This document shows, in pieces, positions 26,565-36,487 of a stretch of 64,000 nucleotides of DNA. Source of the stretch: JBBSEX01 sp038239345 (lineage in GTDB: Bacteria > Acidobacteriota > Terriglobia > Bryobacterales > Bryobacteraceae); contig JBBSEX010000001.1 of the NCBI GenBank assembly GCA_038239345.1, positions 248,001 to 312,000 on the forward strand, written 5' to 3'. The position numbers and the translations under genes are program-made. Within the stretch, counting starts at the first letter, position 1, and every line of letters begins with the position of its first letter. Under the pieces are notes generated by a model. It was given only the letters and a program-made list of their open reading frames with translations, had not been told where the DNA came from and made no database searches.

Positions 26565-27086
26565 TTACTCATCCGGCTTGGATTCGAAAACAAAGACTAA
26601 CCACTCAACTCCATCCTTTTCCGTCGCTGTGGGATGAATCGCGTCGCCGGAAAACACTAGCGTGGCTCGCTGCCAGAAATCAACGCCCGTGTGGTTGGCT
26701 CGCATCACTCGAATTTGCCATGTCCCAGGAAACTTTCGCCAGACCTCATGCGCTGCCTGCATCCCAATGGCGCGCCTGCGGTAACCACGAACGATAAAGA
26801 ATTCCGCCATGTCCCACACCGCCCGACTCGCAACTTGCTTCACCAGAGCGAAGCCCGCTAATCCACCGTCGACCTTGATGAGAAACGGATAGTGGTCCGG
26901 TTCACTCCAATACTGCGGAAGATGCTGGTATCCGTAACGGCCGTCGGCACCCAGCTTGATAGGGTGAAACTCGCTGAAATCGTGAGCATACAATTCGATC
27001 AGATTCGCGAAAACGGATTGCTGCTCCGTCGTGGCGGCGACAACTTCGATCTGCGCTGATGGCGCATTATCCGAAAACGCTTGCAT
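26565..27086 (-). CDS. GNAT family N-acetyltransferase
   Basis: A 173-residue GNAT acetyltransferase. The core strand and acetyl-CoA loop are seen in GFALVKQVASRAVWDMAEFFIVRGYRR, with RAIGMQAAHEVW replacing the usual R/Q-x-x-G-x-G/A loop. The C-terminal segment VRMRANHTGVDFWQR-like (here VMRANHTGVDFWQRA) is standard. Substrate not predictable. It is in the accessory stretch after the CPBP gene and does not appear coupled to either neighbour. Confidence 0.82.
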   Translation of the reverse strand: MQAFSDNAPSAQIEVVAATTEQQSVFANLIELYAHDFSEFHPIKLGADGRYGYQHLPQYWSEPDHYPFLIKVDGGLAGFALVKQVASRAVWDMAEFFIVRGYRRRAIGMQAAHEVWRKFPGTWQIRVMRANHTGVDFWQRATLVFSGDAIHPTATEKDGVEWLVFVFESKPDE

Positions 27087-27121
27087 GCCGAATTGTAAGC
27101 CGACAGCGAAACGTTATGCAG

Positions 27122-30046
27122 CTAGGAATGGGCGCCCAATGCCGCTTGGGCGGCGGCCAAGGTGTACACCACGGTTTTCGTATCATTGTCGCGGGTGAAG
27201 GTGATTTGCAAAGCCGATGAGCGGGCCTGCCGTTGGTCCGTGTTCAATTGGATCAAATGATCGAACACGGCAAACGTAGCATCCTTCTTCATTGAGGTGC
27301 TCTTGAACAATAGCAGCGCTTCCCCGAAGCCCTGCAGCCTCTTCTGGAACAATGCCGCTGGAATGGGCCCGCCATCAAGGACAGATCGCAGATCGCTAAT
27401 GGCACTGTCGAGTTTAACGAGGCTCGCGAAGAGAGCTCCGAGTTCCATAATCTGCACGGTCTGCGTCAACCTGACGAAGCTCGGCAGAACAACGCCCGGT
27501 ATCGGCGAGACGACATCGTTGAATACCATTTGGGCGGACGACGCGGGATTTCTGAACGCCACCGGATTGTCAAGAAAGTTTTCAAATGCCGCCGGGCTGC
27601 AGAAGGCTAGCGCGACCTCATGTAGCGTAAGACCACGTCCGGCATAACTGGACAAGACCATCGTCTTGAGAAACCGAGTAATTACCAAGGGCGGCCACGG
27701 TCCTCGAGCGAGATTATCCAGACCTGGCTGCGTGTAACGAACTTCATATTGTGCTTCCACCTTCCCGAAATTTCCAGCGGAAGACTGCAGGAGCGGAACG
27801 ACACTTCCGGCCGTTGCTCCCATCTCTCCGAGTCCGAGTTCGGCGGCGAAGTGAAAGAGATCTTCCAGTTCTTTTTGTGTTGTACTGGCATCCGTGATGT
27901 TCACCGTATAGACGGCCGAGCTGGTGATGACATCAATCAGATATTGCTTGGTGGCGTCGTCAAACTTCTTGTCGCTAATCGTCTGGGTGGTTTGACCTAG
28001 GTAACGAAGCAGGAAATTCGTCTGAACGGATTGCTCGCGATCGGTAGCCGCGTTGCGGTCTTCTTTTGAATCGATCGACAAGCTCTCATCCGTCGATATC
28101 AGCAACGACCCGTCGCTATTGGTCTTAATCTGCTGATCGAGGTTCGTGATCAGCCTGTCCATGGCCGAGTAACTGAAGTTGAAATGCCAGCCCGTGATGT
28201 TAACTGAAATCGCGGTCGACTTCGTCACGTTGTGCGTAAGACGACCCGCGCGAATATCGACGATGGAAGGCTTATAGCCGGCTAGAATTTCGGAGAAATC
28301 GCCACGGCCGGCAGCTTGCATGAATTGCCGGCCTAACTCTTCGTTCAAGTTCAGATCGCAGTCGATCAATGCCGAAGACGAACTCGCGGCATCGTATTCG
28401 GCATGCAGTTTCAAGCTCAGACTTTGCTTGGCGGCTTCCGCCAGGATTTTATCGAGCGTACCGAAGATTGTGTCCTTCTTCGCTTTAATCGCCTGTAATG
28501 CTTTGACGATCTGCTTCACCTTCGCATCGGAGGTCAGCACTTCATCCAGCGCCTTACCGATCAATCGCGAAACGAAATGACCGGCCAGGGTTGCCGCGCC
28601 TGCCTTCAACTTCTCCGGAGTATCCACGGTGTCGAGCTCATTCAAGAGACGATCGAGTGGAAAATTCGATTTTGCGATCGCAATTACGTTACGGATTTCA
28701 GTGTGGGCCGCGTCGGTAATCAGCGTTAGGGCCTGCGTAGCAAGCTTCTGGACATCGCGCAACGCCGAGAGACCGCCGAGTATCGCCCCCAGCGGGTCGC
28801 CCTTTGTCAGTTGCCGTAGCACGTTCCAAAGAATGGAATCGGACTCGGCTGGCAAGTCGCTCCAGTCTGGCAGCGCCTGCAAGAAATTTAACTTACCGGT
28901 CAAGCTTTCGATTTGGCTCGCAACGGGATCGAAGAATCGATCAAATAGGGCAATCGCCGATTGATCCAGATTTTGATAACTCGTTACCACCGAGTTGATC
29001 TTGGCGAGGGCATCGGCGATTTCCGGCTCGCTGGTTATTTTGTCGATTCCCTTCCCGAGCCACTTCGCTACGAAGTCGTTTGCAAGGCCGTCGAGCTTGC
29101 TCTTCAGCTGATCGAGATTCGTGACCGTGCCGCCCTGATTGATTCCGCTGGAGATTAGATTCAACCAATTCTTCGCTTGCACGCCGAGGATGGCGCCGAG
29201 GAATTCCTGGCTCGATGTGGGAAGCCCTTCCATGGTGAGATGGGCATCGACCTTGAGGTCGGCGGCGATTTGTAGCGACCTGCTGGCGGAGCGGCTAACC
29301 TTCACATTCGCCCAGCCTGGTTTCGCGCCGGCGCGCACCTCCACCGAAAATTCTCCGGCGATGCGACCTGTAACGGCGAAGGTGCCGATGACGCTCAAGT
29401 CGTAGTGTTCAGATAGCGCGAGATCGGCGATGCTGAACTGTTTCGTTCCTTTGAGCTGATAGCCGGCGGAGATCGATGCTCCGATTTGAAGGTAACCACC
29501 GAAGTCCAGCACGACGACCTCGCCGGCTACTGGAGAAGGTGTAATATCGCAAGGGAGCCGTAGGCCTTTGACGAAGTCGGCTAGATTGTCGCCCAGATTA
29601 TTGTTCGATGAAAAGGGCCGGACGTAAATAAAGCTGGCATTAATGCCTGTTTCGAGCTTTGCGGAAGCCGATAAGATTGAATATTGATACGAAGCGGCCG
29701 CTGTCAAATCGGCTTTCGCCCCCACTTGCAGCGCTAATAAGAGATTTTTATCGGTCAGCGAGGGAGCAAGTTGATAGGTGTCGACCAGATCCTGCGCCGC
29801 ACCGGTGTGATCCCGGAACAACGCCGCCAGCTTTGCCGATGCCCCAGCTTTAACCCCCAAATTGAGCGAACCGTTCTGCCCGAGGGTGATAGGCGTCGCA
29901 TCTGTCACAGTAAAGGTTGAACTCAACAGAGCCGTATCGGTTGGGGCTAATCGCGCGTCCAGTGGAAATTGCTGGACATCGATGTCGAAGGATCCATTCG
30001 CACCCTTCCATAGAGGAATATCGCTTTTATTTATTTGAAGTACCAT
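27122..30046 (-). CDS. Large protein of unknown function (974 residues)
   Basis: I do not recognise this protein. From the ATG at 30046 it has no signal peptide or clear membrane helix. Residues ~1-275 look beta-rich with alternating hydrophobic and Gly/Ala/Ser residues (GGYLQIGASISAGYQLKG, FAVTGRIAGEFSVEVRAG). Residues ~300-540 are helical and contain two related units: LANDFVAKWLGKGIDKI (321-337) and LAGHFVSRLIGKALDEVL (487-504). The rest is mixed, ending near TLAAAQAALGAHS. An ATG at 30070 is an alternative start. It is divergent from the fucosidase gene with less than 90 bases between. Base composition seems normal for the window. Confidence 0.7.
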   Translation of the reverse strand: MVLQINKSDIPLWKGANGSFDIDVQQFPLDARLAPTDTALLSSTFTVTDATPITLGQNGSLNLGVKAGASAKLAALFRDHTGAAQDLVDTYQLAPSLTDKNLLLALQVGAKADLTAAASYQYSILSASAKLETGINASFIYVRPFSSNNNLGDNLADFVKGLRLPCDITPSPVAGEVVVLDFGGYLQIGASISAGYQLKGTKQFSIADLALSEHYDLSVIGTFAVTGRIAGEFSVEVRAGAKPGWANVKVSRSASRSLQIAADLKVDAHLTMEGLPTSSQEFLGAILGVQAKNWLNLISSGINQGGTVTNLDQLKSKLDGLANDFVAKWLGKGIDKITSEPEIADALAKINSVVTSYQNLDQSAIALFDRFFDPVASQIESLTGKLNFLQALPDWSDLPAESDSILWNVLRQLTKGDPLGAILGGLSALRDVQKLATQALTLITDAAHTEIRNVIAIAKSNFPLDRLLNELDTVDTPEKLKAGAATLAGHFVSRLIGKALDEVLTSDAKVKQIVKALQAIKAKKDTIFGTLDKILAEAAKQSLSLKLHAEYDAASSSSALIDCDLNLNEELGRQFMQAAGRGDFSEILAGYKPSIVDIRAGRLTHNVTKSTAISVNITGWHFNFSYSAMDRLITNLDQQIKTNSDGSLLISTDESLSIDSKEDRNAATDREQSVQTNFLLRYLGQTTQTISDKKFDDATKQYLIDVITSSAVYTVNITDASTTQKELEDLFHFAAELGLGEMGATAGSVVPLLQSSAGNFGKVEAQYEVRYTQPGLDNLARGPWPPLVITRFLKTMVLSSYAGRGLTLHEVALAFCSPAAFENFLDNPVAFRNPASSAQMVFNDVVSPIPGVVLPSFVRLTQTVQIMELGALFASLVKLDSAISDLRSVLDGGPIPAALFQKRLQGFGEALLLFKSTSMKKDATFAVFDHLIQLNTDQRQARSSALQITFTRDNDTKTVVYTLAAAQAALGAHS

Positions 30047-30132
30047 AACCAGGGTCTTGCTATCCCACATAAGTGCGAACCATTTCCAAAACGTTTCACG
30101 CTTCTTAAAAATACTTCGGCGGTTCTGATACG

Positions 30133-31698
30133 ATGCTGCACATGCGAACAGGCATGGATAGACGGTCGGCGCTGAAAACTTTGGCCAGTGGACTGGCGGC
30201 TTCTCAAGCGGGACGGATGCAAGCGCAGGACATTGCCGAGGGACCGTACCGGGCGACGGCCGACAGTTTACAGGCATATAAAATTCCTGCCTGGTTCCGC
30301 GACGCGAAGTTTGGGATTTGGTCGCATTGGGGTCCGCAATCGGCGACGGAAGCCGGTGATTGGTACGCCCGGAACATGTATATCGAGGGCAGTGCGCAAT
30401 ATAAATTTCACGTCGAACATTACGGACATCCATCGAAGGTGGGATTTAAAGACGTCATCGCCACGTTCAAGGCTGAGAAGTGGAATCCCGAGCATTTGAT
30501 GGATCTGTATCAAAAGGCGGGGGCGAAATATTTCGTGAGCATGGGCGTTCATCACGACAATTTCGACTTGTGGAACTCGAAATATCAGCCCCATTGGAAC
30601 GCCGTGGCATCCGGCCCGGGAAAGGACATCGTGGGCCTTTGGAAGCAGGCCGCACGCAAGCGGGGGTTGCGCTTTGGCGTGAGCGAACATCTTTCCAATA
30701 GCTTCGATTGGTTGGCGACATCGCACCGCAGCGATAAATCAGGCCCGTTGGCCGGCGTTCCCTACGATGGCACAAATCCCCAGTTTGCCGATTTGTATTT
30801 CGATTACAAAGACATGCCCGCCGGCTTTGCGAACACTGCGGCTGCGATGGGCAGAGTGGCGCCGGAGCGTTGGAAGAAGCAGTACTTTGCCCGCATCAAG
30901 GATTTGATAGACCAGCATCAACCGGACCTTTTGTATACCGATGGCCAAATTCCGTTCGACGCTTACGGCTATGGTCTGGTGGCGCATCTATACAACGTGA
31001 GCGCCAAAATTCATGGCGGCGTGGAGTCGGTTTACAACAGCAAGGGCAAGAGCGATTGTGTACAGGGCACGTGCGCGCTGGATTTGGAACGCGGCATTGT
31101 GGATAAGATCTGGCCCGATCCGTGGCAGACGGACACGTGCATCGGTAACTGGCATTACAAGAAGGGTGTCGAATACAAGTCTGCTAAAACCGTGGTCGAC
31201 ATGCTGGTGGATATCGTAAGCCGCAACGGAAATTTGCTGTTGAATTTTCCGCTGCCCGGAAGCGGTGAGTTGGATTCGCAGGAGATGGCGGTGCTATCGG
31301 GCATTACGGATTGGATGGCCGTGAATAGCGAGGCAATTTACAATACACGTCCCTGGACAATTTACGGCAGCGGACCGGTGACGGAAGCATCCGCGGGTAA
31401 ACAAGCGAAGCTCGAATTCAATGAGAAGGGCCGGAAGGCATTGACGGCGGACGATGTTCGCTTCACGAAAAAAGGCAAAATTCTATATGCGTTCGTGATG
31501 GGTTGGCCGATGAAAGAAGCGCTGATTCCTGTGCTGGGAACTCACAGCGCGAATGATCCTGGAAAAATCGAGAACATCGAATTGCTGGGGTACAAGGAGA
31601 AGCTGAAGTGGTCGCGTGAAGATGCCGCGCTAAGAATTCAGCTTCCCGAAAATAAACCTTGCGAGCATGCAATCGCCTTCAAAATTGCACTTAGTTGA
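30133..31698 (+). CDS. Alpha-L-fucosidase, GH29 family
   Basis: A 521-residue GH29 enzyme that hydrolyses terminal alpha-L-fucose. The N-terminus MDRRSALKTLASGLAAS (from codon 8) is a Tat-like signal, so export is likely. Conserved parts are WFRDAKFGIWSHWGPQS, YFVSMGVHHDNFDLWNSK and the nucleophile region PDLLYTDGQ with Asp270. The ATG at 30133 or the one at 30154 could be used; a TACGAT -10-like hexamer overlapping 30133 would favour 30154. It converges with the GH-A glycosidase gene and overlaps its 3' end by eight bases. Confidence 0.9.
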   Translation: MLHMRTGMDRRSALKTLASGLAASQAGRMQAQDIAEGPYRATADSLQAYKIPAWFRDAKFGIWSHWGPQSATEAGDWYARNMYIEGSAQYKFHVEHYGHPSKVGFKDVIATFKAEKWNPEHLMDLYQKAGAKYFVSMGVHHDNFDLWNSKYQPHWNAVASGPGKDIVGLWKQAARKRGLRFGVSEHLSNSFDWLATSHRSDKSGPLAGVPYDGTNPQFADLYFDYKDMPAGFANTAAAMGRVAPERWKKQYFARIKDLIDQHQPDLLYTDGQIPFDAYGYGLVAHLYNVSAKIHGGVESVYNSKGKSDCVQGTCALDLERGIVDKIWPDPWQTDTCIGNWHYKKGVEYKSAKTVVDMLVDIVSRNGNLLLNFPLPGSGELDSQEMAVLSGITDWMAVNSEAIYNTRPWTIYGSGPVTEASAGKQAKLEFNEKGRKALTADDVRFTKKGKILYAFVMGWPMKEALIPVLGTHSANDPGKIENIELLGYKEKLKWSREDAALRIQLPENKPCEHAIAFKIALS

Positions 31699-33463
31699 CG
31701 CGAACGACGTTGGAATACGCCGACTCTCCAGCGGCATTCGCGGCCCGTACCCGATAGCAGATTACCGAACCCGCGGGAACCTTGGAATCGATGAATTTCG
31801 TACCCGCCGCCTGCGTCGCGATGCGGTCCCATTTCCCCGTATTACCGGTGCGCCGTTCAATGATCACCTTCGCCGGTTCACCATCGTGCAGCACCCAATC
31901 GAGCGCGACGCCACTGGCGGATTTCTGTGCCCCTAGGCCGCTGGGCGCTTCCGGAATCACGGCCCAATCAAAGTAACTGGCATCCACGATCGCAAGAATA
32001 CTGTCGCGCACGGGCAGCGTCTCCAGAGTCTCCGTGCTTCCCTGCTTCCACTGCAGCGGCGTAATATCGCCCGACACGATGTCCACCAGAACAGGATTGC
32101 GAATACCGGAATTCTTCAGCGTCATATCCGTCACGATGGGAGCGAAACGTCCACCGGGAACGCTGTGCGCCGCCATCCAATAGGCGATGATCGATTTGCC
32201 ATTTTTATGGCGAAACGCATAGTGCAGAAAAGGCGCGCTGCCCTGACGGCGAAGCTTCAGTACGTCGGCCGGCTCAACGACGATAGACTTATCGAGTTTC
32301 GTGTCGGAGAACAAGGCGTTCGTATTCTGCAGCGCATAAAACACCGGTCGCGGCGTGAAATCGTCGGGCATATTGCGCATTCCGTGAATGAAACCGAAGT
32401 CGTCATACTCATTGCCATCGACGCCGGCTGTCAGCAGCCAGACGAAAGTCTTTACGCCAGCGGCGTGATTGTAAATCATGCCCCGCGGAACATACTTGGC
32501 TTGTACTGATTCGTCGGATCCGCTCCACGCGGGAATGGAATTGAACTCGTCGTCCCAGAACTCAATGTCCTTGCGAATGCCCGGGTAATTTCGCACGAGG
32601 TCTCGCAACTTGGACGGCGATTCGTCACCGTAGGCGCCATAATCCATTGTTTCGGGATTCATGTTCTGGCCGTATCCGGGATAGGTGTGATAAGCGAAGA
32701 TATCGATTTGGGATGCACACTCGCAGCTATCGAAAGCGCGCTTGGTCCAACCGCTGATGGGGTCGGCTTGTCCTCCGTAGATTACTTTCGCTGTGGGGTC
32801 CGCTTCATGCACCGCGGGTGCGAAGGCTTTCAGCAGACGGCCGTAATCTTCCGGGTTGCCATAAGGATTCCAGTAGCCGATGTCCTGCTCATTCCACAAT
32901 GCATAGTAATGAATGCGCCCGCGAAAATGATTCACCATCCATTTTGTGTAGCGAATAAACGCGGCGATCTCATCGGGCGATTTCGGCGGCCAAAACACGG
33001 AGTTAATACTGCGATCGTCGTTGTGAAAACTGCCCGGCTCAGGCGTAATCGAATCCGGTTTCTTGCCGTCGGGACCGGTGTACATCGGGTTTCCATATTG
33101 CAATTGCACCTGGATGTTCACGTGATTCTCAACCAGCGAATTGACATAATCGTCCACTTCCGGGGCGATGGCAAAGACGCCGCGTTTTTGCTCCACCCAA
33201 TCCCAACTGGTCGGGTCGGAACTGTTTTCGTATTGGCCGATGCGGATCCAGCCGAAGCCGGCGTCGAACACCCGCGTCCACCACCAACGATTCCAGGGGA
33301 GGTAGGGCTCGCGCGGCAGATCGGAATTGATTCCGAAGCCATCCTGAATCTGCGATGCGCGTTTGGGCGGGACGCGCTTCGGTAAATTACCGGGCGCGTT
33401 TTGCGCGAGCAACGAAGACGCAACAAACGTCAGTACGGTCAACCAACGACAGGTATGCGGCAT
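31691..33463 (-). CDS. Secreted clan GH-A glycoside hydrolase with C-terminal FN3 domain
   Basis: A 590-residue exported glycosidase: signal peptide 1-20, a TIM-barrel domain to about 400, a beta-sandwich region, and a fibronectin type III-like domain from about 504. The acid/base Glu192 sits in YYALWNEQD and the probable nucleophile Glu306 in EFWDDEF, the clan GH-A arrangement closest to GH39 or related families. Substrate cannot be named. It is the last gene of a tightly spaced minus-strand operon (18 bases after the DegT gene). Confidence 0.82.
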   Translation of the reverse strand: MPHTCRWLTVLTFVASSLLAQNAPGNLPKRVPPKRASQIQDGFGINSDLPREPYLPWNRWWWTRVFDAGFGWIRIGQYENSSDPTSWDWVEQKRGVFAIAPEVDDYVNSLVENHVNIQVQLQYGNPMYTGPDGKKPDSITPEPGSFHNDDRSINSVFWPPKSPDEIAAFIRYTKWMVNHFRGRIHYYALWNEQDIGYWNPYGNPEDYGRLLKAFAPAVHEADPTAKVIYGGQADPISGWTKRAFDSCECASQIDIFAYHTYPGYGQNMNPETMDYGAYGDESPSKLRDLVRNYPGIRKDIEFWDDEFNSIPAWSGSDESVQAKYVPRGMIYNHAAGVKTFVWLLTAGVDGNEYDDFGFIHGMRNMPDDFTPRPVFYALQNTNALFSDTKLDKSIVVEPADVLKLRRQGSAPFLHYAFRHKNGKSIIAYWMAAHSVPGGRFAPIVTDMTLKNSGIRNPVLVDIVSGDITPLQWKQGSTETLETLPVRDSILAIVDASYFDWAVIPEAPSGLGAQKSASGVALDWVLHDGEPAKVIIERRTGNTGKWDRIATQAAGTKFIDSKVPAGSVICYRVRAANAAGESAYSNVVRVN

Positions 33464-33481
33464 GTGATTCCTCCCCGAAAA

Positions 33482-34798
33482 TTAGTAGTTCTTTTGACGC
33501 TCGTGCTTCGGACGTTCGGCCCGGCTGACGGCCTTCAAACCCGCGAGTGCCGGGTCAGCCGAAATCAAGTCTTCGAGATTATGAATGACTTTTGCGACTG
33601 CTTCGGCAATCTGATCGACCTCCGAATCGTCTTCGCCGATCAACGTGAACTGCGGAAGCCACACCGCTTCCTGATAGGCCGCGCGCTCCGAGACCGGACA
33701 ATGTACCGCGCCGTAATCGACTGGCCGATCGCGATTCACGATGAGCTGCGGCGAATTTTCTGGCGTTGCATAGAACAGATCGCTGCGATAGACCGGTTCA
33801 TAAAAGCGGCCGTCACAGGGGATGCCCTCGGCATCAAGGGCGGCGACGAAGAGGTCGCGGGCGATCTGTACTGAGCCGGGCCGATATTGGAAGATGTAGC
33901 AATAAATCGTGTCGCGAGTAATTTCCGGCTGCGGTGGCAGGGGGCGGATTCCTGGAATCGCGCTGAGAGCCTGGCTTAACCGTTGCGCGCGGCGGGCCCG
34001 TGTCGCGGCAAGCTCAGGCAGCATATCCAGCTGCCCGATCAGAAGCGCGGCTTGCAGTTCAGTGATGCGGTAATTGCTGCCGAGCGTCCGGGACTGAAAT
34101 TGATCGGTAAGGCTGGCACGGCCGCAATTCACTATGGATTGCAAGCGCTCAAAGTATTCCAGATTCGATGTAATGACGATGCCGCCTTCGCCCGACGTCA
34201 TCAGCTTGCTTTCCTGAAAACTGAAGCAACCGAGATCGCCCATGGACCCCGAGCCGAGCCCTTGATACGATCCGCCATGAGCGTGGGCGCAATCCTCGAT
34301 GATCTTCAGGCCATGCTGCCTGGCAAGTTCTTGCAGTCCATCCATCTCGACGAAACGCATCGCCAAATGAACGGGCATAATCGCCCGAGTACGAGACGTG
34401 ATTACAGCGCGAGCGGACTCCACGCTTAAGCAGTAAGTATCGGGATCGATGTCGGCGAAAATCGGAATACCGCCCACCAGCAGCACGGCGATTGCACTTC
34501 CGTCCCACGTATATGCCGGCACGATGACCTCATCGCCAAAGCCGATTTTCGCGGCTTGCAGGGCGGCCACCAATGCGATGGTCCCGTTCGCCAGGCAGAG
34601 CCCGAATTTTGCGCCGTGCATCGCCGCGAAGCGCTCGGCGAACTCGCCGGCATAACGATTCGGCACGGGATATCCTCCCCAGCGGCGGCTGCGCACAACA
34701 TCCTGAACGCGCTGTTCATCGGCGGGAAGATACTGGGGCCAGGGACTAAACTCGGCCGTGCGCAGCGGTTTTCCGCCTAAAATTGCCAATTCACTCAC
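33482..34798 (-). CDS. DegT/DnrJ/EryC1/StrS family PLP aminotransferase
   Basis: A 438-residue sugar aminotransferase-type enzyme. PLP-binding Lys198 is in SFQESKLMTSGEGG, the pyridine-contact Asp169 in IIEDCAHAHGG, and the nucleotide-sugar family motif VIVPAYTWDGSA is present. It starts at a GTG with GAGGAAA at the right distance. Family members transfer amino groups to or from keto-sugars. In this context it could process an amino or keto sugar released by the neighbouring deacetylases and glycosidase, but biosynthesis of a surface sugar is equally possible. Confidence 0.88.
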   Translation of the reverse strand: MSELAILGGKPLRTAEFSPWPQYLPADEQRVQDVVRSRRWGGYPVPNRYAGEFAERFAAMHGAKFGLCLANGTIALVAALQAAKIGFGDEVIVPAYTWDGSAIAVLLVGGIPIFADIDPDTYCLSVESARAVITSRTRAIMPVHLAMRFVEMDGLQELARQHGLKIIEDCAHAHGGSYQGLGSGSMGDLGCFSFQESKLMTSGEGGIVITSNLEYFERLQSIVNCGRASLTDQFQSRTLGSNYRITELQAALLIGQLDMLPELAATRARRAQRLSQALSAIPGIRPLPPQPEITRDTIYCYIFQYRPGSVQIARDLFVAALDAEGIPCDGRFYEPVYRSDLFYATPENSPQLIVNRDRPVDYGAVHCPVSERAAYQEAVWLPQFTLIGEDDSEVDQIAEAVAKVIHNLEDLISADPALAGLKAVSRAERPKHERQKNY

Positions 34799-34810
34799 TC
34801 TGGTTTCCTC

Positions 34811-35626
34811 TTACTTGGAGTTGTATTCAGTTGCTATTCGGAACGCTTCCACAACATGGCCATCTTTTTTTGTCGACTCGGACATCAGCTCTTTTTTCAA
34901 CTTGTCTAGCTCTTTCGGGTCCCAATCCGATCGATATTTTTGCAGTGAGGGATCGAATTGGCTGACATGGGCGGCGGCCGCGGCAAGCTTCAAGTCGACT
35001 ACGGAATCGATGTTTACCCAATAATTCGCGTCCCCTGGAGAGACATAGAAATATGCTTCCATCGGCACCTTCCAGGGCTGCAGACCATCGTGCAGGCGCT
35101 GACTTGGGAAATAAAGGTGCCATTCGGCGGCGCGAATCGCATCGGCCGTATTATTGGCGGCCATGCGGTGATCGGTTTTATGCCAGCGTACCGTTTCTGA
35201 ACCGGGATCGATCGACAGCACGACATCGGGCCGATAGGTGCGGATGACTTTCGTCACCTGCTCTACAAGATCCAAGGTATTGGCGTATTCCAGCATTCCG
35301 TCATGAAATTGCAGCCAATGAATGTTCTTCTTGGGGATGCCGATTATGCGGCAGGCCTCTTCTTCCTCTGCTTTGCGAATGCGGGCAAGGCGTTCGCTAG
35401 TCATGTCGGGATCGGCGGAACCCTTGTCGTCATTGGTGTAAATGAAGATGTGAATGTCATTCTGGCGCTTGGCCAGTAGCGCCAGAGTACCGGCGCAGCA
35501 GAACGTATCGTCATCGGGATGCGGAGTGAACACAAGGATGGTCTTCTTCTCCAACTTTTCCAGAGCCACTGGTTGGGCCGATAGCGCGGCGGTTGAGAGT
35601 ATCAGACAGCTTAGGAGCGTTCGCAT
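34811..35626 (-). CDS. Secreted PIG-L family deacetylase, copy 2
   Basis: A 271-residue PIG-L/LmbE-type zinc deacetylase with an N-terminal signal peptide (about 1-17). The metal and catalytic motif is PHPDDD (35-40) and the second His/Asp cluster is HKTDH (149-153). Position 40 is Asp where Glu is common (HPDDE). AAGGAA precedes the ATG at 35626. Known members remove acetyl groups from N-acetylglucosaminyl compounds. It is a close paralogue of the gene directly upstream and follows it by 20 bases. Confidence 0.9.
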   Translation of the reverse strand: MRTLLSCLILSTAALSAQPVALEKLEKKTILVFTPHPDDDTFCCAGTLALLAKRQNDIHIFIYTNDDKGSADPDMTSERLARIRKAEEEEACRIIGIPKKNIHWLQFHDGMLEYANTLDLVEQVTKVIRTYRPDVVLSIDPGSETVRWHKTDHRMAANNTADAIRAAEWHLYFPSQRLHDGLQPWKVPMEAYFYVSPGDANYWVNIDSVVDLKLAAAAAHVSQFDPSLQKYRSDWDPKELDKLKKELMSESTKKDGHVVEAFRIATEYNSK

Positions 35627-35646
35627 TGTGGTTCCTTTGAATATGT

Positions 35647-36474
35647 TCATTTTCCGGGGTAATCCGTGGTCAGGCGGAACGACTCTACAACATGACCATC
35701 CTTCTTTGTCGAGAGAGAAAGCAGATAGGTTTTGAGCGTAGCCAAATCTTTCGGATCCCAATCGGAGCGATATTTATTTACAGCCGGCTCAAACTGGCTG
35801 ACGTTGGCGGCCGCCGCGGCAATCTTTTGGTCCAGCACGGAATCGATGTTAACCCAATAGTTCGCGTCCTTATCGGTGACGTAGTAGTAAGCCTCAACCG
35901 GCACCTTAAAGGGTTTCAGGCCATCGTGCAGCCGCTGATTCGGAAAATAGAGATGCCACTCCGCCGCGCGAATGGCGTCGCCCGTATTGCCGGCGGCCAT
36001 GCGATGGTCCGTCTTATGCCAGCGAACCGTTTCCGATCCGGGATCAATCGTGAAGACGACGTCGGGCCGCAGGGTACGAATAATTTTAGTGGCTTGCTCA
36101 ACCAGATTTTGTGGATTGGCATATTCCAACATGCCGTCGTGATACTGCAAAATATGGATGTTTTCCTTGGGAATTCCGATGATGCGGCAGGCCTCTTCTT
36201 CTTCCGCCTTGCGAATGCGAGCCATGCGCTCACTGGTCATCTCCGGATCGGCCGAACCCTTGTCGCCATTGGTGTAGATGACAATATGAATCTTGTTTTG
36301 CCGCTTGGCGAGCAGCGCTAATGTACCGGCGCAGCAGAAAACATCGTCGTCGGGATGGGGGCTGAAAACAACGATGGTCTTCTTTTCCAGTTTTTCCAGA
36401 GCGACGGGTTGGGCTAGCAACGCGATCGCTGCAAACAGAGCCCCGGCAAGAGCCGTTGCTACTCGTTGAATCAT
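35647..36474 (-). CDS. Secreted PIG-L family deacetylase, copy 1
   Basis: A 275-residue exported PIG-L deacetylase starting MIQRVATALAG, with AAGGAG before the ATG at 36474. The motif PHPDDD occupies 39-44 and HKTDH 153-157. From LEKLEKKTI to the C-terminus it aligns nearly without gaps with copy 2, including the CCAGTLALLAKRQN stretch, so the pair arose by tandem duplication. Both copies keep the putative zinc ligands, so both may be active. It follows the APC permease by 13 bases. Confidence 0.9.
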   Translation of the reverse strand: MIQRVATALAGALFAAIALLAQPVALEKLEKKTIVVFSPHPDDDVFCCAGTLALLAKRQNKIHIVIYTNGDKGSADPEMTSERMARIRKAEEEEACRIIGIPKENIHILQYHDGMLEYANPQNLVEQATKIIRTLRPDVVFTIDPGSETVRWHKTDHRMAAGNTGDAIRAAEWHLYFPNQRLHDGLKPFKVPVEAYYYVTDKDANYWVNIDSVLDQKIAAAAANVSQFEPAVNKYRSDWDPKDLATLKTYLLSLSTKKDGHVVESFRLTTDYPGK

Positions 36475-36487
36475 GTACGAATCTCCT

